Below, piece by piece: positions 1-8,073 of a stretch of 64,000 nt of DNA. The stretch is taken from positions 1 to 64,000 of the forward strand of contig JAAVYI010000032.1 of assembly GCA_022791055.1 (NCBI GenBank). Reading direction: 5' to 3'. The translations under genes and the position numbers were made by a program. The stretch's first letter is position 1; the number at the start of each line of letters is the position of its first letter. The DNA comes from Clostridia bacterium (GTDB lineage Bacteria > Bacillota > Clostridia > Christensenellales > Pumilibacteraceae). The notes beneath the pieces were generated by a model that was not told the origin of the DNA, searched no databases, and saw nothing but the letters and a program-made list of their open reading frames with translations.

Positions 1-83
1 AGAAAAAGACAACAAAACAATTCTTACCTTTTGGCGGCAAAAAGGGCAGCTTTTCTTTTGAAAAAGAACGAAAAACAATCCCC

Positions 84-153
84 GGCCTTTTGACATCAAA
101 AGGCCTCGGCGAAAACTGCAAAAGGGAGGGACACTTCAGACTGTGTCCCTCCC
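84..153. repeat. Two adjacent short palindromes
   Basis: GGCCTTTTGA at 84-93 pairs perfectly with TCAAAAGGCC at 96-105, and GGGAGGGACAC at 124-134 pairs perfectly with GTGTCCCTCCC at 143-153. Read on the minus strand the second hairpin is followed by CTTTTGC, so it could work as a weak terminator for transcripts arriving from alaS. Function is not known. Confidence 0.55.
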
Positions 154-230
154 TCTTGACACCCACCTCGCAACTGCCAAAGACTAAGTCTTTGGAATCC
201 TCTTTATCGGTCAAATATCAATATTATCCG

Positions 231-327
231 TTTGTCACCCTCGGAGCGAAAGTCGAGGGGTCTAGCGTAGCGAATCCATTATTCTATACGCCTTCGTACA
301 TTTCTCCACTTCGGTCGAAATGACAAA
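231..327 (+). repeat. MITE-like dispersed repeat, copy R1
   Basis: This 97-bp unit begins with TTTGTCA and ends with the inverted sequence TGACAAA. A second 97-bp copy lies in opposite orientation at 2683-2779. The first ~72 bases of the two copies differ at only about three positions, while the last ~20 differ more. A partial copy is at 14991-15084. Terminal inverted repeats, no coding capacity and several copies fit a miniature inverted-repeat element or similar dispersed repeat; no transposase is in the window. Confidence 0.7.
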
Positions 328-395
328 TGGTCGGTTTGTGCGAACTCGTTAGATTCGCTTCCCGTAGGGCGCGACGCGGCGGCACTGTGTGCCGC

Positions 396-420
396 AAAAA
401 ATGTCCGGGGGACATTTTTT
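396..420. terminator. Bidirectional terminator-like hairpin
   Basis: AAAAAATGTCC at 396-406 pairs with GGACATTTTTT at 410-420 across a GGG loop. The stem is flanked by A6 and T6, so it could terminate in either direction. The stem is short (five G/C-containing pairs plus A-T pairs), so strength is uncertain. It is the first terminator-like structure reached by transcripts leaving alaS. Confidence 0.55.
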
Positions 421-474
421 ACATGAGCGGCGCAGCAGCTATGCTGCAAGCTGGTCGTCGTTGCGGTACTGGTT

Positions 475-593
475 AAGGAGGAGGGACACCGTCGAAAGTG
501 GTTGCCTTGCAACCCCAGGTCGCAATTACAAATTGGGCGCTTTGGCTACGAAATGCCCACTGGGCATTTCGGGAGCGTCGCGCCCTCCTCCTT
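475..593. repeat. Nested palindromic block
   Basis: An outer perfect 11-bp inverted repeat (AAGGAGGAGGG at 475-485 and CCCTCCTCCTT at 583-593) encloses two further perfect hairpins: GGTTGC/GCAACC at 500-514 and GAAATGCCC/GGGCATTTC at 550-570. The whole could fold into a multi-branched structure of about 119 nt. No known RNA family is recognised. Confidence 0.5.
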
Positions 594-763
594 GCATCCG
601 CCTAGGCCTTTTGGCGGCAAAAGGTGAGGATTGTTATTCGGTCTTTTTGTAAAAGACTTCCCTTTCCTTTAGAACGCAAAAGGCCGAGGAAATGTTTTGC
701 AATCTTTTGCAAAAGAATAACATCCTTTTAGCCCGCCCCCAAAAACCGATTTTACTCTTTTCC

Positions 764-2548
764 TTACTCTAAAATCGCTTTGATTCTTCTGACGCCGGCG
801 GAAGAGGATTGCTCTTTGAGGATCTTGAAGTGACCGAGTTCGCCGGTACGGGCGGCGTGCGGACCGCCGCAAATCTCTTTGGAGAATTTGCCCATGGTGT
901 ACACTTTGACCTTTTCGCCGTACTTGGACGCAAACAGGCCGACCGCACCCTGCGCTTTGGCCTCGTCAACCGTCATTTCCTCGCAAACGACAGGCACGTC
1001 GGCGGCGATCGCCTCGTTGACCAAACGCTCGACTTCTTGCACTTCCTCGGGCGTCATCGGACGACCGAACGTGAAGTCAAAGCGCAACCGTTCCTCGGTG
1101 ATGTTCGACCCCTTTTGGTTGACGTTCTCGTCGTTTAAAACCGTTTTGAGCGCGCGGTGCATGAGGTGCGTGGCTGTATGCAAACGTGCCGTCGCCTCGC
1201 TGTTGTCGGCCAGGCCGCCTTTGAACTTCTGTTCGGCGCCCGCGTGGCTTTTGGCTTGGTGTTCAGCGAACGCTTTATCGAAGTCGGCAACGTTGACTTT
1301 CAGCCCTTTTTCTTTGGCCAGTTCGACGGTCATTTCGATCGGGAAACCGTAGGTATCGTACAGCTTGAACGCCGCTTTGCCGCTGACTGTATCGCCGACC
1401 AGATAGCCGCACAGCTTTTCAAACTCACGAATGCCGTTCGTGAGCGCTTTTTCAAAGCGCTCCTCTTCGCGGTTGATCTCTTCCAAGATCTTTTCGCGGC
1501 CGGCGGACAGTTCGGGATAGGCGTCACGGTACACGTCGACGACCGTCGAACACACTTGCGCCAAATCCCCGCTGTTCATGCCCAGTTGCTTGGCGTAGCG
1601 GATCGCGCGGCGGATCAAACGACGCAAAATATAGCCCTGGTCGACGTTACCGGGCGTAACGCCGCGCTCGTCACCCAAGATAAAGACCGACGTGCGCATA
1701 TGGTCGGCGATGATGCGAATGGCGCGCGTCGTCTCCTCGTCCGCGCCGTACTTTTTCCCGGACAGGCTTTCGATACAGGCGATGATCGGCTGAAATACGT
1801 CGGTCTCGTACACCGTTTTGACGCCTTGCAAAATGGCCAGCGTGCGCTCCAAGCCCATGCCTGTGTCGACGTTTTTCTGTTTAAGCGGCTCGAACTTTCC
1901 GTCAGCCGTTTTGTTGTACTGCATGAAAACGTCGTTCCAAATTTCGAGATACTTGCCGCAATCGCAAGCCGGCGAGCAGTCGGCCGAACAAGCCGGCTTG
2001 CCCGTGTCGATAAACATTTCGGTATCCGGCCCGCAAGGTCCGGTCACACCGGCAGGCCCCCACCAGTTGTTCTTTTTCGGCAGGAAGAAAATGCGCTCCT
2101 TCGGAATTCCGCATTGCGCCCACAGGTTCGCGCTTTCCTCGTCGCGCGGGCAGTCGTCATCGCCGGCAAACACCGACACCGACAACAGCTGCGGATCGAT
2201 TCCCAGTTCCTCGGTCAGAAACTTCCAACTCCAGCCGATCATCTCCTGCTTGAAATAGTCGCCGAGCGACCAGTTGCCCAGCATCTCGAAAAATGTGCAA
2301 TGGCTGGCGTCGCCCACCTCGTCGATGTCGCCGGTGCGCACGCACTTTTGCACGTCGCACAGCCTGACGCCGGCAGGATGCTTTTCGCCTAAGAGATACG
2401 GCACAAGCGGGTGCATACCGGCCGTGGTAAAGAGTACGGTCGGATCGTTTTCGGGGATGAGCGACGCCGACGGAATGACGGCATGGCCGCGTTCGGCAAA
2501 AAATTCCGTCCAACGGGTACGCAGTTGATTGCTGGTCAATTTTTTCAT
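764..2548 (-). CDS. alaS: Alanyl-tRNA synthetase, short form without C-Ala domain
   Basis: Charges tRNA-Ala with alanine in the cytoplasm. The 594 residues hold the class II catalytic core, the tRNA-recognition helical region and the editing (SAD) domain, whose zinc ligands are visible as HTATH near residue 466 and CGGPH near residue 560. The protein stops exactly where the SAD domain ends (SAGVRRIKAI), so the linker and C-terminal oligomerisation/C-Ala domain of ordinary ~870-residue bacterial enzymes are absent. The start is an ATG preceded by AAGGAG about 13 nt upstream. It stands alone, flanked by inverted copies of a dispersed repeat. There is no frameshift or downstream remnant of the missing domain in the following 700 bases, so this is a naturally short enzyme or an old deletion rather than a fresh truncation. 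Confidence 0.95.
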   Translation of the reverse strand: MKKLTSNQLRTRWTEFFAERGHAVIPSASLIPENDPTVLFTTAGMHPLVPYLLGEKHPAGVRLCDVQKCVRTGDIDEVGDASHCTFFEMLGNWSLGDYFKQEMIGWSWKFLTEELGIDPQLLSVSVFAGDDDCPRDEESANLWAQCGIPKERIFFLPKKNNWWGPAGVTGPCGPDTEMFIDTGKPACSADCSPACDCGKYLEIWNDVFMQYNKTADGKFEPLKQKNVDTGMGLERTLAILQGVKTVYETDVFQPIIACIESLSGKKYGADEETTRAIRIIADHMRTSVFILGDERGVTPGNVDQGYILRRLIRRAIRYAKQLGMNSGDLAQVCSTVVDVYRDAYPELSAGREKILEEINREEERFEKALTNGIREFEKLCGYLVGDTVSGKAAFKLYDTYGFPIEMTVELAKEKGLKVNVADFDKAFAEHQAKSHAGAEQKFKGGLADNSEATARLHTATHLMHRALKTVLNDENVNQKGSNITEERLRFDFTFGRPMTPEEVQEVERLVNEAIAADVPVVCEEMTVDEAKAQGAVGLFASKYGEKVKVYTMGKFSKEICGGPHAARTGELGHFKILKEQSSSAGVRRIKAILE

Positions 2549-2908
2549 AGTGTGTTTATTACTCCTTAAAGTTTACCGATAAACTTGATTTCGTTTTCGA
2601 AATGAAAGATTGCCGCGGTAGCTCGTGCCTCGCTCCTCGCAATAGAGTTGTGGCAAAATCTCATGGGAAGCAGTAAAGACCTTTTGTCATTCCGAGCGGT
2701 ACGCAAGAATGTACGAAGGCGTATAGAATAATGGATTCGCTACGCTAGCCCCCTCCACTTACGCTCCGAGGGTGACAAAGAGTGTGCGCTCTCATTTCCT
2801 CTCGGGCATTTTGTCACAGCTCTAACGACGATCCGCAGTATCATTGCCACCGCCCAAGCGAAACGATCTCTTACGGCAGAAAAATTATACCGCTTTTTCG
2901 GACGCGCG
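2549..2908. other. Intergenic region with dispersed repeat
   Basis: This 360-base gap between the HAD phosphatase gene and alaS carries the alaS ribosome binding site near 2568, a short palindrome ATTTCG/CGAAAT around 2590-2605, a GC-rich phrase near 2610-2650 resembling one near 6070-6127, and the repeat copy R2 at 2683-2779. I see no gene, no T-box leader and no clear promoter hexamers. Confidence 0.6.
2683..2779 (-). repeat. MITE-like dispersed repeat, copy R2
   Basis: Reverse-orientation copy of the 97-bp unit at 231-327, with the same TTTGTCA/TGACAAA ends and identical length. With R1 it forms an inverted pair enclosing alaS. Confidence 0.7.
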
Positions 2909-3547
2909 TCAACCGTTCAGAATGAACGCGGCGATTTGTTCGGCGTTTTCCGCCAGTAGAACCGTCCGAAATGCGGCCAACTCTTCGCGAGATCCGAATC
3001 CGAACGTCACGCCGATCGCGTCGATCCCGACGGCGGCGGCCGCTTGCATGTCGAACTTGCGGTCCCCGACCATGACGGCGGGCGACGCGAGCGCGGCCGC
3101 GCGTTGCACAAGCGCCCGCTTGTCCGATCCCGTTTCGGACGGGTCGGCCGCGAACACCGCGTCGAACAGGCTGTCGATCCCCATGTGTTTAAACAGCACC
3201 GCGACGATATTTGCCGGTTTGGACGTCGCCACGCACACGCGAATGCCGGCGGCTTTTAACGTTTCGACCAGTTCGCGCATACCCGGATAGAATTTCGTCC
3301 GCTTGTAGTTTTCTGTGTTGTATACAGCCCGATATAATTCGATCGCCCGCCGCCGCGTCGCGTCGTCGAAACCCGACACGCGCCCGAAGCTGTCATAGAG
3401 CGACGGTCCCAAGAACGTCCTAAGCGTCGGCTCGTCGGGTACGGCCACGCCCAACTGCTCGTAGGCGTACACGATCGATGCGCCCACGCCTTCGAAGCTG
3501 TCGAACAATGTGCCGTCGAGGTCGAAAATGACGTTTCGATACTTCAT
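2909..3547 (-). CDS. HAD-superfamily phosphatase (phosphoglycolate phosphatase-like)
   Basis: A 212-residue HAD hydrolase of the PGP/Gph-like subgroup. Motif I is FDLDGTLFDS at residues 7-16, with the nucleophile and acid/base aspartates; motif II is the VATSK segment near residue 110; motif IV is VMVGDRKFDM near residue 160. A helical cap domain lies between motifs I and II, as in C1-cap phosphatases. The start is the ATG that overlaps the stop of the upstream epimerase gene (ATGA, 3544-3547), indicating translational coupling; a longer reading frame upstream has no ribosome binding site. The substrate cannot be told from sequence; phosphoglycolate, pyrophosphate or a sugar phosphate are the usual options. 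Confidence 0.88.
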   Translation of the reverse strand: MKYRNVIFDLDGTLFDSFEGVGASIVYAYEQLGVAVPDEPTLRTFLGPSLYDSFGRVSGFDDATRRRAIELYRAVYNTENYKRTKFYPGMRELVETLKAAGIRVCVATSKPANIVAVLFKHMGIDSLFDAVFAADPSETGSDKRALVQRAAALASPAVMVGDRKFDMQAAAAVGIDAIGVTFGFGSREELAAFRTVLLAENAEQIAAFILNG

Positions 3548-4404
3548 TTGCGCCTCTTGCGGCACATGCCTTTGTGCATGTCGAGATATTGATACGTCTT
3601 GTTCATGCCGGTGGTAAAGGCGGTAAACTTGAGCGTCGGCAACACCGAAAGCAATTTCGCATTGCTGCCGGTACATTCGGGCGCGACCGTCTCCCCGATA
3701 GTTACGCGAATGTTTTTACCGTCGCGCTTGGCCGCGCGCTTGACGCAGGCCGCCGCCTCTTGCAACGTGACGCTTTTATCGGCAACGACATTGTAATCGC
3801 CTTTGGGGAAATCGTTGTCGAGAAACGCCGCCATGACTTTGACTGCGTCGTCTATGTAAATGACGCCCAAACGTCTGTCGTGCGGCAGCTCGATGTCCTT
3901 ACCCAGCACGCCGCGCGCGGACAACGCGCTCATGATATTCTGTTCGGCATACGAACCGGGGCCGTACACGTTGAAGAACCGCAAGTTGGTGCTGATCTTG
4001 TCTTTCGACGCCAGCAGGTTGATCAGATACCGCCCCAATCCGTAGGTGTCCTGCGGAATGCTTTGCCCGAACGTCGATTCTTCGATCGACACGATTGGCT
4101 TGCTGCGGTCGAACTCGGCCACGTCGCCGGCGATCAGCAGTTTTTTGACGCCGCCGATGATTGCCGCATACTGGATATTCTTGAACATGATCAAGTTGTC
4201 GACCGCGCCGGCCTCGTTTTCGGGAACGGACGCGCAGTGCAGTACCGCATCGAAACGGTGTTCTTTGAAGTAGTCGACGACCTCGCGCACGACGGTCAGA
4301 TCGAGCTGATCGGCGCGCGGCGCGGCAATATCGTAACGCCCCTTATACTTTTCGTAAAAACTCTTTCCGAGGAATCCGCTTCCTCCGGTCAATAATACTT
4401 TCAC
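3544..4404 (-). CDS. NAD-dependent epimerase/dehydratase (extended SDR)
   Basis: A 286-residue nucleotide-sugar epimerase/dehydratase-like protein. The N-terminus is a Rossmann fold with TGGSGFLG at residues 7-14. The active-site tyrosine lies in the segment DTYGLGRYLI near residue 139; the usual YxxxK pair is here YGLGR, so lysine is replaced by arginine. The RFFNVYGPG segment that follows is typical of sugar-nucleotide SDRs. The gene ends in a 4-bp overlap with the HAD phosphatase, so the two are probably made together and may act on the same sugar metabolite. The substrate is not predictable. Confidence 0.85.
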   Translation of the reverse strand: MKVLLTGGSGFLGKSFYEKYKGRYDIAAPRADQLDLTVVREVVDYFKEHRFDAVLHCASVPENEAGAVDNLIMFKNIQYAAIIGGVKKLLIAGDVAEFDRSKPIVSIEESTFGQSIPQDTYGLGRYLINLLASKDKISTNLRFFNVYGPGSYAEQNIMSALSARGVLGKDIELPHDRRLGVIYIDDAVKVMAAFLDNDFPKGDYNVVADKSVTLQEAAACVKRAAKRDGKNIRVTIGETVAPECTGSNAKLLSVLPTLKFTAFTTGMNKTYQYLDMHKGMCRKRRK

Positions 4405-4425
4405 CGGTATCCTCCTACTCCGTCT

Positions 4426-6033
4426 TTATTTATTGAAACTGTCCTTTAAACTGACGGTCTCGTGAAAAACCTTTTTGTCTTTACTGTCGCGCGTGAAATA
4501 GCCGATGCGCATAAACTGGAAGGCGTCAACCGACGGCAACGTAACAAATTCTTCGGCCTTGGCCTTAAAATCGATGCGCGAGTTCATATTGATGCGCTCG
4601 TTGAAATCGGTCACGCCGTCGGTGACGGGCAGCAACAGATAGTCGTAGCGTCTCGCGTCAATGTCCACGCAATGCGCGGCGTTGACCCACTGGATGACGC
4701 CCTTGCACTTGATGCCCATATTGTCGCCCAGCGTCCCCTCGACGATCTCGGCGTACACCGTTTGCGGCACGCCGGCCGCGTCGACGTCGCACCCCTTATA
4801 ACGCACGATATAGCCGCCCTTTAAACGGACGACCCCGTCGGGCTTTAAGCGGTGATATTTCGGCGGCGGGTCGAGCGAGAAGTCGGCACGGTCGATATAC
4901 AGCGTCTTGCCGAGCGCGTAGTTGCGTTTTCCCATTTCGGGACGTTGCGGGTGATTGTCCAGGTCGACGACCTCGAAATAGTCGTCGGGACGGTTGACAA
5001 TGACCAGTTTCAACGGGTCGAGTACCGCCATGACGCGCGGCGCGGTCTCGTTGAGATAATCGCGGATACAGCTTTCGAGCTGCCCCGCCTCGACCTCGCT
5101 GTTGGCCTTGGCGACGCCGATACGCTCGCAGAAATCTCTGAGCGCCTCGGGCGTATAGCCACGCCGGCGCAGCCCGGCGATCGTCGGCATACGCGGGTCG
5201 TCCCACCCGTCGACCACGCCGTCGTCGACCAGTTTCTTGAGATAGCGTTTCGACATGATCGTGCGCTCGATGTTCAGCCGCGCGAACTCGTACTGGTGCG
5301 GACGGCTCGGCAGCTTGCAGTTATCGAGTACCCAGTCGTACAGCGGACGGTGATCCTCGAACTCCAGCGTACAGATCGAATGCGTGATCCCCTCGACGGC
5401 GTCCTCGATCGGGTGCGCGAAATCGTACATCGGATAGATCTTCCACTTGTCGCCCTGTCGGTGGTGTACTGCGTGTACGACGCGGTAGATGATCGGGTCG
5501 CGCATGTTGATGTTGGGGCTTTTCATATCGATCTTGGCGCGTAGCACCAGCGCGCCCTCGGCCACTTCGCCCGCTTTCATCTTCTCGAATAAGGCGAGAC
5601 TTTCTTCTATGGGGCGGTTGCGGTGCTTGCTGTCAATTCCCGGCTCGGTCAGCGTGCCGCGCTCGAGTTTAAGCTGTTCGGGCGTGATGTCGTCTACATA
5701 CGCTTTGCCGTCGCGGATCAGCCCGACGGCGCACTCGTACATGACGTCGAAATAATCCGATCCGTACAGCACCTTGCCGTTCCACCCCAGCCACTTGACG
5801 TCGTCGACGATCGAATTGACAAATTCATCGTCCTCTTTGACCGGGTTGGTGTCGTCAAACCGCAGGTTACACACGCCGCCGTACTTCTTGGCAAGCCCCA
5901 AATTCAAGCATATGCTTTTGGCGTGGCCGATGTGCAAATATCCGTTCGGCTCGGGCGGAAAACGCGTGACAACGCTTTGCACGCGTCCGCTCGCCAAATC
6001 GTCTTCTATGATCTCTTCGATAAAGTTGGGCAT
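4426..6033 (-). CDS. glnS: Glutaminyl-tRNA synthetase
   Basis: Class I enzyme of 535 residues that charges tRNA-Gln directly. FPPEPNGYLHIGHAKS near residue 27 contains the HIGH signature and MSKRYLKK near residue 260 is the KMSKS counterpart; the C-terminal half is the beta-barrel anticodon-binding region ending in a GlnRS-like 'FHETVSLKDSFNK'. The start is the ATG at 6033, which has GGAGG seven nt upstream; an extended frame to 6084 has no such site. FDDTNP rather than the GluRS-type sequence, and the two-barrel C-terminus, favour GlnRS over GluRS. A palindromic element and repeats occupy the 370 bases upstream. Confidence 0.95.
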   Translation of the reverse strand: MPNFIEEIIEDDLASGRVQSVVTRFPPEPNGYLHIGHAKSICLNLGLAKKYGGVCNLRFDDTNPVKEDDEFVNSIVDDVKWLGWNGKVLYGSDYFDVMYECAVGLIRDGKAYVDDITPEQLKLERGTLTEPGIDSKHRNRPIEESLALFEKMKAGEVAEGALVLRAKIDMKSPNINMRDPIIYRVVHAVHHRQGDKWKIYPMYDFAHPIEDAVEGITHSICTLEFEDHRPLYDWVLDNCKLPSRPHQYEFARLNIERTIMSKRYLKKLVDDGVVDGWDDPRMPTIAGLRRRGYTPEALRDFCERIGVAKANSEVEAGQLESCIRDYLNETAPRVMAVLDPLKLVIVNRPDDYFEVVDLDNHPQRPEMGKRNYALGKTLYIDRADFSLDPPPKYHRLKPDGVVRLKGGYIVRYKGCDVDAAGVPQTVYAEIVEGTLGDNMGIKCKGVIQWVNAAHCVDIDARRYDYLLLPVTDGVTDFNERINMNSRIDFKAKAEEFVTLPSVDAFQFMRIGYFTRDSKDKKVFHETVSLKDSFNK

Positions 6034-6404
6034 ATATGCCTCCGTATTTTTGTAAGTCTCGATTTTGTTCGCAAGTTGTTGCAAGCGATTGCCGCACTCG
6101 CTCCGCTCCCTCGCAATGACATTCCGGCAACTACAAGCCGTTTACGGCGTAGCGGCTTTTAACGCGGAGAGTGGTGCGCGCATGTATCGGTCGTTTGACG
6201 GTGTAGACGGGTACGAAGAACGGCAACAGCTGGCATCGCTTTTAACGCGGAGAGTGGTGCGCGCATGTATCGGTCGTTTGACGGTGTAGACGGGTGCGAA
6301 GAACGGCAACAGGCGAGACGAAAGCAAAGGAGTGTAGTTAAACCTACTCGACTGCGCTTTCGTCTCGCACGTAGCCGTTATGCGTGCCCGTATGCGCCGT
6401 CAAA
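6034..6404. other. Intergenic region with tandem duplication and palindromic element A
   Basis: This gap between formate-THF ligase and glnS has no gene. Near 6070-6127 is a GC-rich phrase that resembles one at 2606-2650. From 6155 to 6312 there is a tandem duplication, and from 6276 to 6405 the palindromic element A described separately. The GGAGG for glnS is at about 6041-6045. Confidence 0.6.
6155..6312 (+). repeat. Tandem duplication of a 75-bp unit
   Basis: The unit at 6155-6229 is repeated at 6238-6312 with a single difference (GGGTACGAA versus GGGTGCGAA) and an 8-bp spacer. The right-hand copy forms the 5' arm of palindromic element A, so the left-hand copy is an extra half-element ending in the same CGGCAACAG core. 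Confidence 0.85.
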
Positions 6405-6405
6405 C
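6276..6405 (-). ncRNA. Palindromic structured element A (family of three)
   Basis: Outer arms GTTTGACGG (6276-6284) and CCGTCAAAC (6397-6405) continue as a 32-position imperfect stem including ACGGG/CCCGT and AACGGC/GCCGTT. This leads to an internal loop AACAG (6308-6312) / ACGTA (6369-6373) and then a perfect 13-bp inner stem, GCGAGACGAAAGC (6313-6325) with GCTTTCGTCTCGC (6356-6368). The AACAG/ACGTA loop is shared with elements at 27932-28059 and 32858-32986, although the stem sequences differ. The outer arm touches the stop codon of the formate-THF ligase gene. It could be a structured RNA in the glnS leader/intercistronic mRNA or a palindromic DNA repeat; strand is given as that of the flanking genes. 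Confidence 0.6.
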
Positions 6406-8045
6406 TAAAAGAGGCCGCGAATGACGCCACTATTATTTATCGTCATCTTCTGCGCGTTCGGCTCGACCGGTAGACCCGGCATCAGCAGAATGTCGCCGGC
6501 CATGGCGACGGTAAAGCCCGCGCCGGCACGGAACACGGCGTCGCGCACGGTGACGGTAAAGCCGACGGGTCTGCCGGTGAGCGCGGCATTATCGGACAGC
6601 GAATACTGCGTCTTGGCAATGCAAACGGGCAGTTTGGCTGCCGGCGACTGATTAAGCGCCGCAAGCGCTTTCTTGGCCTTGGGCGCAAACGTCACGCCGT
6701 CCGCGCCGTAAATGCGTTTGGCCACAGCGGTGATCTTGTCCTCTAAGCTGTCGTTTAAGTCATACGCAAACTGCAACGTTTTGTTGGACGCGTCGGCGAT
6801 CTCTGTGACCAACTTCGCCATTTCCTCGCCGCCCGCGCCGCCTTTGGAAAAACAATCGGCGCAAACCGCTTGCACACCCGCCTTTTTCGCGGCGGCGATC
6901 ACCGTGTCGATCTCACGCGCCGTATCGGTAGCAAAGCGGTTCAAGGCGACCACACAATCGAGGCCGAACACTTGCGTAATATTTTCGATATGCTTCAATA
7001 AGTTCGGCAGACCTTTTTGCAAGGCGTCGAGATTCTCCTCGCCCAAACTCTCTTTTTTCGCACCGCCCGCGTTCTTGAGCGCGCGCACCGTGGCGACGAT
7101 GACGACGGCCGACGGGTTCAAGCCGTTCATGCGGCACTTGATGTCGAGGAACTTCTCCGCGCCCAAATCCGCGCCGAATCCGGCTTCCGTCACCACGTAG
7201 TCGGCGTGCGAAAGCGCCGTTGTCGTAGCGATGACCGAGTTGCACCCATGCGCGATATTGGCGAACGGGCCGCCGTGTACAAAGGCAGGCGTCCCCTCGA
7301 GCGTTTGCACGAGATTGGGCTTGATCGCGTCCTTTAACAGAATCGCCATCGCCTCTTCGGCCTGTAAGTCGTGCGCCGTCACCGGCTTTTCATCGCCGTC
7401 GTAGCCGACGATCATTTGCCCCAAACGGCGTTTTAAATCGGGCATATCTTTAGATAGACACAGCGCCGCCATCACCTCGCTCGCCGCCGTGATGTCAAAG
7501 CCGTCCTCGCGCACGCAGTTCCAGCCGAGGCCTACGACAACGTTTCTGAGCGCGCGGTCGTTACAGTCTAAGCACCGTCGCCACGTGATGCGCTTAAGCC
7601 CCGACTTGTTGCCGAAATAGATATGGTTGTCGATCATCGCCGACAGCAGATTGTTGGCCGCCGTCAGCGCGTGCAAGTCGCCGGTAAAGTGCAGATTGAT
7701 GTCGTCCATCGGCGCGATCTGCGCATATCCGCCGCCGGCCGCGCCGCCTTTAACGCCGAACACCGGCCCGAGAGACGGCTCGCGCAAAGCCAAGCACACG
7801 TTTTTGCCGATCCGTTTCATCGCGTCGGCAAGGCCGATACTGATCGTCGTTTTGCCCTCGCCGGCCGCAGTCGGATTGATCGCCGTCACCAAAATCAGCT
7901 TGCCTTTGCGCGTGTCGGCGGTCGGCACTTTAGCCTTATACTTGCCGTACAGCTCGAGGCTGTCCGGGTCGATTCCGGCCGCGGCAGCGATCTCGGTGAT
8001 CGGCTTGAGTCGGACGCTTTCGGCAATTTCGATGTCGCTTTTCAT
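6405..8045 (-). CDS. fhs: Formate-tetrahydrofolate ligase
   Basis: ATP-dependent formation of 10-formyl-tetrahydrofolate from formate, the entry step of one-carbon metabolism and of the methyl branch of the Wood-Ljungdahl pathway. At 546 residues it is close to the usual ~556. The P-loop-like AINPTAAGEGKTT lies near residue 55 and the conserved C-terminal region MPGLPVEPNAQKMTINN ends the protein. The ATG at 8045 has AAAGGAG seven nt upstream; a longer frame reaches into the neighbouring gene and is not favoured. It is probably the last gene of the operon begun by the promoter at 9695-9723. Confidence 0.96.
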   Translation of the reverse strand: MKSDIEIAESVRLKPITEIAAAAGIDPDSLELYGKYKAKVPTADTRKGKLILVTAINPTAAGEGKTTISIGLADAMKRIGKNVCLALREPSLGPVFGVKGGAAGGGYAQIAPMDDINLHFTGDLHALTAANNLLSAMIDNHIYFGNKSGLKRITWRRCLDCNDRALRNVVVGLGWNCVREDGFDITAASEVMAALCLSKDMPDLKRRLGQMIVGYDGDEKPVTAHDLQAEEAMAILLKDAIKPNLVQTLEGTPAFVHGGPFANIAHGCNSVIATTTALSHADYVVTEAGFGADLGAEKFLDIKCRMNGLNPSAVVIVATVRALKNAGGAKKESLGEENLDALQKGLPNLLKHIENITQVFGLDCVVALNRFATDTAREIDTVIAAAKKAGVQAVCADCFSKGGAGGEEMAKLVTEIADASNKTLQFAYDLNDSLEDKITAVAKRIYGADGVTFAPKAKKALAALNQSPAAKLPVCIAKTQYSLSDNAALTGRPVGFTVTVRDAVFRAGAGFTVAMAGDILLMPGLPVEPNAQKMTINNSGVIRGLF

Positions 8046-8073
8046 AACGCTCTCCTTTCGTTTGTTTTCCGTT

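Larger units (their letters stand above)
1..763. other. Repeat-rich non-coding region downstream of alaS
   Basis: No convincing gene is present: the short open frames here lack ribosome binding sites, have no recognisable protein features and run through palindromes and a dispersed repeat. The stretch instead holds a series of short hairpins, one MITE-like repeat (231-327), a bidirectional terminator-like hairpin (396-420) and a nested palindromic block (475-593). Fragments resembling one another (a 'CCTTTTGGCGGCAAAA' phrase near 26 and again near 606) suggest that it was built by repeat insertion. Positions 600-763 are T-rich and AG-poor and show nothing else that I can name. Confidence 0.6.

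Noticed and set aside
90..652. Short open frames in the first 700 bases
   Set aside because: They cross the MITE-like repeat and several palindromes, and lack start signals.
1157..2392. 411-codon plus-strand open frame inside alaS
   Set aside because: It is antisense to conserved AlaRS sequence; its protein has no domain and the composition of a shadow frame.
2549..2700. Search for a T-box leader upstream of alaS, and likewise before glnS, proS and tyrS
   Set aside because: No T-box consensus (a GGGTGG-ACCGCG antiterminator bulge) and no specifier hairpin was seen.
6155..6405. CRISPR array
   Set aside because: Only two tandem units with an 8-bp spacer and a long palindrome; no repeat-spacer periodicity and no cas genes.
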